Below, piece by piece: positions 1 through 5,921 of a stretch of DNA of 12,914 nt. The notes below the pieces were generated by a model. That model was not told the DNA's origin, did not search any database, and saw only the letters and a program-made list of their open reading frames with translations. The DNA comes from JAGOTP01 sp964415465 (GTDB lineage Bacteria; Patescibacteriota; Patescibacteriia; 2-12-FULL-60-25). The DNA lies in assembly GCA_964415465.1 (NCBI GenBank), contig CAYQAL010000024.1:1-12914 (forward strand). The letters run 5' to 3'. A program made the translations under genes and the position numbers. Every line of letters starts with the position of its first letter. The first letter of the stretch is position 1.

Positions 1-247
1 ACAATTCCTTGTTTTAGTGGATAACACGATCAAACTAGCAGCCGAGCTAGCGTCTTCTTGCAAAATATAGCCGAGAGCCATGTCGCCGTTTTGCACGCAG
101 TCTGCCTACACGTAAACGAACTGTTGATACTTTGGTTATTTACTGAACTAGTGTTTATCCGTAAAAAAAATTCACAAGGCCTTAATGACCTAAGTCCCTT
201 ATATTCGCGTTACCAACATCAAGTTCGCGCCAAGCTCTCACTACATC
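1..247. other. Stretch without a convincing gene
   Basis: AT-rich stretch at the window edge. Open frames here are short, carry no recognisable motif and have unnatural composition. A minus-strand frame starting at the ATG at 81 stays open for 27 codons to the window edge and could be the start of a gene lying outside, but 27 residues cannot be judged. The only structured element is the probable terminator at 163-200. Confidence 0.4.
163..200 (-). terminator. Probable rho-independent terminator of the small membrane protein gene
   Basis: Read on the minus strand, the sequence forms an AAGG/CCTT plus CTTA/TAAG stem with a small internal loop and a GGTCAT apical loop (176-200). It is followed by GTGAA and then eight T residues (163-170). 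It lies about 50 bases past the stop codon of the 248-682 gene. The interrupted stem and the five bases before the T-run make it a moderate rather than strong terminator. Confidence 0.45.
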
Positions 248-682
248 TTAGATCACTACACGAGCAAATACATCTCCTACTAACACCGTATAAGCCTCGA
301 CGAACATCACAAACACAAACATCATTCCGGCAGATAAACATAGAAAAGCAAATACTCTCAACGCGGGATTCGATTGCAAAAAGATCAACTTCTTCCAAGC
401 GATAGTCATCACTGGACCAAGTCCAAGTAAGTACACACCCATCCAGGCAACAATCACCTTCCACTTGGGTAGGTCCTTCAGAACAAGAACCATCAAGAGC
501 TGAGGACTCCAAAACGGAAGAAGAATCAAAAACGTCAGGATAAACAGCTCAAAAACACCAAGAGAACGCCCGCCATTATCAAACGTCAAACGAAATATAG
601 GTGTGATTACAAGATAAAATACCGTTAAGCTTGTTATCATTTGCGCTACCCAAACGCCGTTTAAAACAGAGCTGTTTCGCAT
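248..682 (-). CDS. Hypothetical small membrane protein, four transmembrane segments
   Basis: Encodes 144 residues of unknown function. Four hydrophobic stretches are visible at about residues 10-30, 41-68, 76-96 and 108-135, joined by short charged loops (DNGGR near 35-39, KDLPKWK near 69-75, KK near 97-98). There is no signal peptide cleavage site and no catalytic motif. The start at 682 is preceded by TAGAGAT, a weak ribosome-binding-like purine stretch. The gene is divergent from the RNase J gene and ends before a probable terminator. Codon use is richer in TTA, TTG, GTA and ATA than in the rest of the window, which suggests a different history or weak selection. The hydrophobic pattern makes a real coding region likely, but I do not recognise the family. 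Confidence 0.6.
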   Translation of the reverse strand: MRNSSVLNGVWVAQMITSLTVFYLVITPIFRLTFDNGGRSLGVFELFILTFLILLPFWSPQLLMVLVLKDLPKWKVIVAWMGVYLLGLGPVMTIAWKKLIFLQSNPALRVFAFLCLSAGMMFVFVMFVEAYTVLVGDVFARVVI

Positions 683-768
683 ATCTCTATTTCAGAATAC
701 ACACTAAATACATGTTCAACAATTACTGATTTATTTGCTATGCTGAGCCAAATTTTACCAGTAGTCGC

Positions 769-797
769 TTGACGGTCTTCTCAAAGGTTGCTATGGT
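769..797 (+). promoter_or_regulatory. Sigma70-like promoter for RNase J
   Basis: A -35 TTGACG (769-774) is separated by exactly 17 bases from a -10 TATGGT (792-797). Transcription would begin near 804, giving a leader of about 168 bases before the RNase J start at 972. The RNase P RNA promoter at 10385-10413 has the same architecture (TTGAAC, 17 bases, TATCGT), which supports both calls. Confidence 0.55.
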
Positions 798-810
798 TCA
801 CATCGTTGTT

Positions 811-938
811 CGACGGTTCTCATAGCACGCTCGTGAGCGGGATTGCTGTGAAAGTCGTCGCAAAAACCAACCCAAGCAAGGCTCTTTCAGCCCAATCTGG
901 AACAGGTTCTGACACGGCCGATCCGACCTCGGATTTTT
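811..938 (+). promoter_or_regulatory. Structured RNase J leader ending in a terminator-like hairpin
   Basis: Predicted from pairing in the sequence only. A first stem-loop combines CGAC 811-814 with GTCG 854-857, AGCA 824-827 with TGCT 844-847, and CGCTC 828-832 with GAGCG 835-839. A second hairpin pairs GGCT 880-883 with AGCC 889-892. A third pairs ATCCGA 921-926 with TCGGAT 929-934 and runs directly into TTTT, so it looks like a short intrinsic terminator 34 bases ahead of the start codon. This arrangement could allow attenuation or autoregulation of RNase J. No known riboswitch class was recognised, and the stems are short. Confidence 0.35.
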
Positions 939-971
939 GTCTTTGATTTTTGACATTTTGAAACTACTCGT

Positions 972-3089
972 ATGATTCCTTCTTCTCCCCCAAACAGCGG
1001 TTCTACTGGCTCCGGATCAGGATTTTCCTCCTTCCGACCAGGGATCCAGCGACCGGGAGCGGGATCTCAGCGCCCGATGCGTTCGCGTTTTCCAAAACCA
1101 GCGCCCTTCTTGCGTTCACATTCCCCACAATCCCCACAAGCTCCGGCGGCTCCAAACACGCCCCGGATCGTCCCCGCTTCCGCGCCTAGCGCCGGAGGCT
1201 CATTTAATGCACCGCGTCCAAACTCCCCTCGCCCTCCACAACCACCAGGCGGACGCCCAGCTCATGCAGGCGGTCCACGCCCAGGCGGTCGTGGCAAGCC
1301 AGGTCGCGGCGGCAAACGCGGTGGCCCTCCAGGCGGAGACCTTCCAGCAGTGCGCATGCACACCTTTAAAAACAAACCTGTCTACAAGACCGGTAGCGAT
1401 GAGGATATTCTCAGCACCAACGGTGACGAACGCTTAAAAGTCGTCGTCGTAGGTGGCAATGAGGAAGTCGGTCGCAACATGTCGATGCTTGAATATGGCA
1501 ACGACATCATCATTATCGACATGGGTCTTCAGTTCCCTGATGAAGACATGCCGGGCGTCGACTACATCATTCCAAACGTTTCCTACTTGAAAGGAAAGGA
1601 AAAAAACATTCGTGGCGTCATCATCACCCACGCCCACATGGATCACATTGGTGGCATTCCACACATCATGCCACGCATCGGCAACCCACCGATCTTTAGC
1701 TCTGATTTGACGTGTGCCATCGTGAAAAAGCGTCAGGAAGATTTCCGCGAATGTCCTCCGCTCAATTTGCATGCCGTCAAGTATGACGATGTGATTCAGC
1801 TTGGTGCCTTTAAGGTTGAATTCTTTGGCGTTTCCCACTCCGTTCCAACCTCCATGGGTGTCATCATCACGACCCCGTGTGGCATCGTTGTACATACGGG
1901 TGACTTCAAACTCGACATGAAGGAGAATTCCGGTTCCTACCAAGAAACGGAAAAGCTCAAAAAACTTGGTGAACGCAATGTGCTCGCGCTCATGATTGAC
2001 TCCACCAACGCCACCCAAACCGGTCGCCAGTTGGCCGAAGTCGACATTCAACACAACCTCGACGAAATCATTCAGAATTCCAAAGGCAAGGTCATCATCA
2101 GTACGTTCGCCTCCATGTTGTCGCGTATCCAGCAGATCGTGCTGGCCTGTGAACGCATGGGACGTAAAGTCGCGATTCTTGGCTTCTCGATGAGCTCGAA
2201 CGTCGCGATTGCGCAGCAACTTGGCTACATCAACATCCAGAAGGGCACATTGATCGAAGCTCGTGACATTCATAAGCATCCACGTGAAAAAGTCGCGATC
2301 ATCTGTACCGGTGCGCAAGCCCAGGAAGGGTCGGCTTTGATTCGCATCGCGAACCACGAACATCCAGTGGTAACGCTTGAACCAGGCGACACGATTGTCT
2401 TCTCCTCTTCGGTTATTCCAGGCAATGAACGCACCGTTCAGCGCTTGAAGGATACTTTGTACCGTGAAGGCGCAAACGTCGTGCATTACCAGATGATGGA
2501 CGTGCACGCCGGTGGTCACGCGCGCCAAGATGACTTGATTGAAGCACACCAGATGATCAAGCCGAAGTACTTGATTCCAATCGAAGGAAACTACTCCTTC
2601 TTGTGTGAGCACGCGAATGCCGCCGTCCGCGGAGGCTTCCCACGTGAACGCATCTTGATTGGTGATAACGGTCAGGTAGCGGAATTCGACAAGGAAGGCA
2701 ACGGCATGTTGACCAACCGCAAGATCCCAACCGACTACGTGTTCGTTGATGGTCTCGGCGTTGGAAACACGAACGAAATCGTCTTACGTGATCGCCAGCA
2801 ATTGGCTCAAGACGGGGTCGTCTTGGTGGTAGCGGTGATCGATTCTCGTACCGGCGCTCCACAAGCACTCCCAGACATCATTTCTCGTGGCTTCGTCTAC
2901 ATGAAAGAACACCAGGAACTGATCGCTCATGCCCGCAACAAGGTTGCTTCGATTTTGCGCGACATGGATCCACGCTCTCGCACCCAAACCAACTACTTGA
3001 AAGATAAATTACGCGATGAACTCGGCCAGTTCCTGTTCGTCAAAACAGAACAGCGACCGATGATCATTCCCGTGATTATTGAAGTCTAA
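972..3089 (+). CDS. rnj: Ribonuclease J with long disordered N-terminal extension
   Basis: Metallo-beta-lactamase/beta-CASP ribonuclease (RNase J family: 5'-3' exonuclease and endonuclease in mRNA decay and rRNA maturation, cytoplasmic). The metal-binding motif HAHMDH is at residues 220-225. Further ligands are H289 in GVSHSVP, D311 in HTGDFKLD, and H512/H516 in VHAGGHARQDD. The DSTNA motif is at 343-347 and FASMLSRIQQ at 379-388, and the C-terminal dimerisation domain is complete. The protein has 705 residues, whereas the family usually has about 550-600. The excess is residues 1-128, rich in Pro, Gly, Arg and Ser (RPGGRGKPGRGGKRGG near 103-118), apparently disordered and possibly RNA-binding. 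The catalytic signature is HAHMDH rather than the commoner HGHEDH, with all metal ligands kept. The start at 972 has no Shine-Dalgarno, so a shorter start inside the extension is possible, but the frame is open from 972. Confidence 0.95.
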   Translation: MIPSSPPNSGSTGSGSGFSSFRPGIQRPGAGSQRPMRSRFPKPAPFLRSHSPQSPQAPAAPNTPRIVPASAPSAGGSFNAPRPNSPRPPQPPGGRPAHAGGPRPGGRGKPGRGGKRGGPPGGDLPAVRMHTFKNKPVYKTGSDEDILSTNGDERLKVVVVGGNEEVGRNMSMLEYGNDIIIIDMGLQFPDEDMPGVDYIIPNVSYLKGKEKNIRGVIITHAHMDHIGGIPHIMPRIGNPPIFSSDLTCAIVKKRQEDFRECPPLNLHAVKYDDVIQLGAFKVEFFGVSHSVPTSMGVIITTPCGIVVHTGDFKLDMKENSGSYQETEKLKKLGERNVLALMIDSTNATQTGRQLAEVDIQHNLDEIIQNSKGKVIISTFASMLSRIQQIVLACERMGRKVAILGFSMSSNVAIAQQLGYINIQKGTLIEARDIHKHPREKVAIICTGAQAQEGSALIRIANHEHPVVTLEPGDTIVFSSSVIPGNERTVQRLKDTLYREGANVVHYQMMDVHAGGHARQDDLIEAHQMIKPKYLIPIEGNYSFLCEHANAAVRGGFPRERILIGDNGQVAEFDKEGNGMLTNRKIPTDYVFVDGLGVGNTNEIVLRDRQQLAQDGVVLVVAVIDSRTGAPQALPDIISRGFVYMKEHQELIAHARNKVASILRDMDPRSRTQTNYLKDKLRDELGQFLFVKTEQRPMIIPVIIEV

Positions 3090-3103
3090 TAAAAGATCTG
3101 ATT

Positions 3104-3216
3104 GTTTCGGCGGACGTATCCCTCTTCAGGGTACGCTACGTTTTCTGCTGAAAACTTGCTCGTGTCCTGCGCCGTCGCTTGGACAAGCCCCTTTCGAGGG
3201 ACACATCCGCCAAAAC
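3104..3216. ncRNA. Candidate structured RNA, unclassified
   Basis: Between RNase J and the ABC transporter lies a 113-base segment in which most bases can pair. P1 joins 3104-3114 (GTTTCGGCGGA) to 3206-3216 (TCCGCCAAAAC), 10 pairs with one C-A mismatch. P2 is CGTA-T-CCC 3115-3122 with GGGTACG 3129-3135 (one bulge). P3 is a perfect GTTTTC 3140-3145 / GAAAAC 3150-3155. P4 is GTGTC 3162-3166 / GACAC 3200-3204 (one base shared with P4b) and encloses P4a (GCTT 3177-3180 / AAGC 3185-3188) and P4b (CCCT 3189-3192, TTCG loop, AGGG 3197-3200). On the minus strand the P1 C-A mismatch becomes a U-G pair, as does the position outside P4 (3161/3205), so the strand is open. On the plus strand it would sit in the RNase J 3' end or ABC transporter leader. 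I recognise no family; a MITE-like palindromic element is an alternative. Confidence 0.4.
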
Positions 3217-3267
3217 GCCTTCGTACCTCAATAGAAGGGTAAATTCAGTTGAACTAATTAATTGTAT

Positions 3268-5082
3268 ATGTCTTCAGACTTAGGTAAGTCTCGTCTTAAG
3301 GTTACCAATCTACAAGTGCTTCGCGTCTATTGGCAGCACATAAAACGCTATCCTTGGCTTTGGGGTGGACTATTCTTCGTGATTCTCGTCGCGAAAGGAA
3401 CAGATGTCTTTATTCCCATCATTGATAAAAAATTGATCGATGCAGCGGCCGCGAGTCTTGCATTACCGGATCGTCCACTAGACATGCTCTGGCAAGCGCT
3501 TGTCCTGATTATTCTCATTCGTGTCATTGGTTGGGTATTCTGGCGCACGTCTGGGTTTATCGCCTCCTGGGTGATCAGTCGAACAGAGCTTGATCTACAC
3601 CTCACAGGCTTTGGAGGCACGCTTCAACACTCCTACAATTTCTTTACACAGGAATTCGCTGGGGGCTTGATTCGAAAAATCCAACGCTTAGGGGCGAGCT
3701 TTCAAACCATTACGGAAGCCGTTGTATGGAATCTCTTCCCCTCGATCGTCCTCTTGATCGGAATCTTCGTGGTCTTGATTCGCTCCTATCCCCTCTTTGG
3801 CGTCCTCATGGGAACTTGGACAATCCTCGTGATCGCAGAAAGTTTTCTCTTTCTTCGTTGGAAACTCCCTCTTGATCAGTTTAGAGCTGAAAAAGACTCA
3901 GAGCAGACCGCGGCGCTATCAGACACGATTACCAATGCCCTGAACGTCCTGCAGTTTAACGGACAAACGCGTGAACGCGAGACATTTGGTGCGGCTGTCA
4001 ATCGCACGTTTAAAGCCTGGGTACGCTCCTGGCGCGCCAGCGAAATCAATCACAGCGTGCAAGGTGCTGCGAATATCATTCTTGAATCCGGACTTATCGC
4101 GCTCGCGATCTACCAGTGGCAGTCGGGCCTACTCACGATTGGAGACTTCGCCCTACTGCAAGGGTATGGGTACACCTTAACCAGCCAGCTCTTCGATACC
4201 GGGAGAACGCTTCGCAGCTTGTTCGAAGCGCTCGCCGATGCAAAAGAAATGGTCGAAATTCTTGTTCAGCCAGTCGAAATCACCGATGCCGCCAAGGCAA
4301 AGAAACTGGCCATCAAACAAGGAGCGATCACCTTCAGCAATGTTGGCTTCAAATATCATGCCCAAAGTTCTGGCGTCCAGGACCTGTCACTTGCCATTCG
4401 TGGCGGTGAAAAGGTTGCGCTCGTCGGACCTTCCGGGGCAGGAAAATCGACCCTCACAAAACTTCTCTTCCGCTTCTACGACGTCACCCACGGATCGATC
4501 ACGATCGACGGACAAGATATTCGCGACATCACCCAAGGCAGCTTGCGCCAAGCGATTTCGCTCGTTCCTCAAGAACCTGTCTTGTTCCATCGGACGATCC
4601 TCGAAAATATTCGCTATGGACGTCCAGACGCGACGGAGAAAGACGTGATCAACGCGGCCAAGAAAGCCCGTTGTCACGAGTTCATCTCACGCCTCCCAGA
4701 CGGATATCACACGTTCGTTGGTGAACGCGGCATCAAGCTCTCCGGCGGAGAGCGCCAGCGTGTCGCCATCGCCCGTGCCATTCTGAAAAATGCCCCCATC
4801 TTAGTTCTTGATGAAGCGACCTCGAGCCTTGACTCTGAGTCAGAGGCCTTAATCCAACAAGCGCTCACGGAACTCATGGAAGGCAAAACAACCATTGTCA
4901 TCGCCCACCGCTTGTCTACGGTGATGCAGATGGATCGAATTCTCGTCTTGGAAGGTGGAAAAGTGGTCGATGAAGGGACCCATGCTGACCTCATCGATCG
5001 CGACGGTCTCTACCAATCGCTCTGGAACATCCAGGCCGGTGGGTTTACCGCACAAACAGAACAGCCTACTCTTTCTGAGTAG
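3268..5082 (+). CDS. ABC exporter, fused permease and ATPase (MsbA/ABCB-like half transporter)
   Basis: Encodes 604 residues from the ATG at 3268. A TTG two codons earlier (3262) would add only two residues. Residues 1 to about 320 form the six-helix exporter membrane domain, with clear hydrophobic segments near 31-46, 76-98, 150-195 and 268-300. The ATPase domain follows: Walker A GPSGAGKST at 387-395, Q-loop glutamine 435 in VPQEP, signature LSGGE at 491-495, Walker B ILVLDE at 511-516 with catalytic glutamate 516, and H-loop histidine 547 in IAHRLST. All catalytic elements are intact. As a half transporter it should act as a homodimer in the membrane, exporting a lipid, peptide or drug; the substrate cannot be read from sequence. 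There is no Shine-Dalgarno. It lies 178 bases after RNase J with no evident terminator between, and its stop codon lies within its own terminator. Confidence 0.95.
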   Translation: MSSDLGKSRLKVTNLQVLRVYWQHIKRYPWLWGGLFFVILVAKGTDVFIPIIDKKLIDAAAASLALPDRPLDMLWQALVLIILIRVIGWVFWRTSGFIASWVISRTELDLHLTGFGGTLQHSYNFFTQEFAGGLIRKIQRLGASFQTITEAVVWNLFPSIVLLIGIFVVLIRSYPLFGVLMGTWTILVIAESFLFLRWKLPLDQFRAEKDSEQTAALSDTITNALNVLQFNGQTRERETFGAAVNRTFKAWVRSWRASEINHSVQGAANIILESGLIALAIYQWQSGLLTIGDFALLQGYGYTLTSQLFDTGRTLRSLFEALADAKEMVEILVQPVEITDAAKAKKLAIKQGAITFSNVGFKYHAQSSGVQDLSLAIRGGEKVALVGPSGAGKSTLTKLLFRFYDVTHGSITIDGQDIRDITQGSLRQAISLVPQEPVLFHRTILENIRYGRPDATEKDVINAAKKARCHEFISRLPDGYHTFVGERGIKLSGGERQRVAIARAILKNAPILVLDEATSSLDSESEALIQQALTELMEGKTTIVIAHRLSTVMQMDRILVLEGGKVVDEGTHADLIDRDGLYQSLWNIQAGGFTAQTEQPTLSE

Positions 5083-5089
5083 GCTGTTT
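5060..5089 (+). terminator. Rho-independent terminator overlapping the ABC transporter stop codon
   Basis: A perfect 12-bp stem (AACAGCCTACTC 5060-5071 with 5077-5088) encloses a TTTCT loop. The last six codons and the TAG (5080-5082) lie inside the hairpin. The T-tract after it is weak (TTTGCTTGTC), so termination may be partial or the hairpin may mainly stabilise the 3' end. Confidence 0.75.
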
Positions 5090-5091
5090 GC

Positions 5092-5120
5092 TTGTCATCT
5101 TGTCCTCAATGCGTTTTACT
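5092..5120 (+). promoter_or_regulatory. Possible promoter for the peroxiredoxin gene
   Basis: TTGTCA (5092-5097) and TTTACT (5115-5120) are separated by 17 bases, matching the sigma70 consensus at 5 and 4 of 6 positions. Start of transcription would fall near 5127, leaving a leader of about 17 bases rich in pyrimidines (TCTTCCTTCT) and lacking a Shine-Dalgarno. Confidence 0.4.
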
Positions 5121-5143
5121 TTTAGCCTCATCTTCCTTCTTAT

Positions 5144-5683
5144 ATGGCTCATCTTCCAGAACAATCCCGCGTTCCTGACGTTATCTTCAAAACCCGTGTT
5201 CGTGACACATCCGTAGAAGGCCCAAACCCGTTCCGCTGGCAGGATGTTACAACCAGCGATGTTTTTGCTGGGAAAAAGGTTGTGATCTTCTCGTTACCAG
5301 GCGCCTTTACCCCAACCTGCTCTTCAACCCATGCCCCAGGCTATGAAGCAGCGTACGATGATTTAAAAGCCGCCGGCGCGGATGAAGTCTACTGTATCAG
5401 CGTGAACGATGCCTTTGTCATGTTCCAATGGGCAAAACACCTTGGTTTAGAGAAAGTGAAGATGCTCCCCGATGGCAATGGCGAATTCACCAAAGGGATG
5501 GGCATGTTGGTCAAGAAAAATAACCTTGGGTTCGGTGAGCGCTCTTGGCGTTATAGCATGTACGTCGTAGATGGCGTGATCCAGAAACTCTTCGTTGAAC
5601 CGGGTTTCACCGACGATTGCCCAACCGATCCATTCGAAGTGAGTGACGCACAAACGATGCTGAACTACCTGAACCAGAACTAG
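5144..5683 (+). CDS. Peroxiredoxin, Prx5 type (AhpC/TSA superfamily)
   Basis: A 179-residue thiol peroxidase that reduces hydrogen peroxide and organic hydroperoxides in the cytoplasm. The peroxidatic site PGAFTPTC is at residues 52-59, with Cys59 as the attacking cysteine and Thr56 supporting it. The conserved arginine is in RSWRYSMYV (Arg133/Arg136). Cys84 and Cys159 are additional thiols; Cys159 sits in the FTDDCPTDPFEVSDA segment typical of bacterial Prx5 proteins. There is no fused glutaredoxin domain, so an external thiol donor is needed. Length and architecture are normal for the family. The gene is a single unit between the ABC transporter terminator and its own strong terminator. No Shine-Dalgarno precedes the ATG. 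The close match to typical proteobacterial Prx5 sequences hints at transfer, which only a tree could show. Confidence 0.93.
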   Translation: MAHLPEQSRVPDVIFKTRVRDTSVEGPNPFRWQDVTTSDVFAGKKVVIFSLPGAFTPTCSSTHAPGYEAAYDDLKAAGADEVYCISVNDAFVMFQWAKHLGLEKVKMLPDGNGEFTKGMGMLVKKNNLGFGERSWRYSMYVVDGVIQKLFVEPGFTDDCPTDPFEVSDAQTMLNYLNQN

Positions 5684-5689
5684 CAGCAC

Positions 5690-5721
5690 AAACCCCGGCC
5701 CAGTGCCGGGGTTTTTGTTTT
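5690..5721 (+). terminator. Strong rho-independent terminator after peroxiredoxin
   Basis: A 10-bp GC-rich stem (AAACCCCGGC 5690-5699 with GCCGGGGTTT 5705-5714) has a CCAGT loop, and its 3' arm runs into TTTTTGTTTT. It begins seven bases after the peroxiredoxin TAG. Confidence 0.93.
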
Positions 5722-5737
5722 CGTGATACTCTTCCAG

Positions 5738-5746
5738 GTGATATTT
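5738..5746 (+). promoter_or_regulatory. Possible extended -10 promoter for the 5757-7211 unit
   Basis: TGATATTTT fits the extended -10 form TGn-TATAAT. No good -35 lies at the right distance. Transcription would start near 5753, only about four bases before the ATG at 5757, so the mRNA would be almost leaderless. Confidence 0.35.
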
Positions 5747-5756
5747 TCTTCTTTTT

Positions 5757-5906
5757 ATGCCTACGCCCCTTCCCGCCCCTGTTCGAGAGTTAAAACAAGC
5801 TGTGAAAGAACTCGAAGCGAGCCTCGCTCGCCTTAAGCGTGCGATCGCAAAAGATGAAGATGGACGACAAGGACAAAAGATTCGAGCAAAACTAAACAAA
5901 CAATAA
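5757..5906 (+). CDS. Small basic coiled-coil protein, 49 aa, function unknown
   Basis: A short ORF begins MPTPLPAPVRELKQ and ends KLNKQ before TAA at 5904-5906. After a proline-rich start of about eight residues it is a single helix (about 9-32) with hydrophobic residues at heptad-like spacing (V9, L12, V16, L19, L23, L26, I30) and many Lys, Arg and Glu, then a charged tail. It lies 15 bases ahead of the 429-aa membrane protein gene and between a strong terminator and that gene, so the two are probably co-transcribed. Codon use resembles the neighbours. There is no Shine-Dalgarno. It is too short for a family call; coding status rests on position, composition and the helix pattern. Confidence 0.55.
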   Translation: MPTPLPAPVRELKQAVKELEASLARLKRAIAKDEDGRQGQKIRAKLNKQ

Positions 5907-5921
5907 ACAGACACCTACCCT

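Noticed and set aside
1..81. Partial minus-strand gene reaching the window edge
   Set aside because: Only 27 codons, no ribosome-binding site, no recognisable sequence; cannot be judged without the flanking sequence.
58..405. 115-codon plus-strand open frame near the left edge
   Set aside because: Overlaps the membrane protein gene on the other strand and encodes a Ser/Arg/Gln-rich chain without any natural-looking domain.
793..825. Ten-codon upstream ORF ahead of RNase J
   Set aside because: It overlaps the -10 box (792-797), so it would not be within the transcript.
950..955. TTGACA as a second RNase J promoter -35
   Set aside because: At the normal spacing the -10 would fall inside the coding region and the bases there (TGATTC) do not fit.
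1434..2612. Long minus-strand open frame opposite RNase J
   Set aside because: It is a shadow of the RNase J frame caused by its codon composition; the translation has no recognisable domain and RNase J is certain.
3104..3135. Hammerhead-ribozyme-like motifs on the minus strand (CTGAAGA near 3124-3130, CGAAAC near 3104-3109)
   Set aside because: The stem II between the two motifs does not pair beyond two bases, no matching stem III with a cleavage triplet was found, and CTGAAGA lies in the P2 hairpin loop. Likely coincidence.
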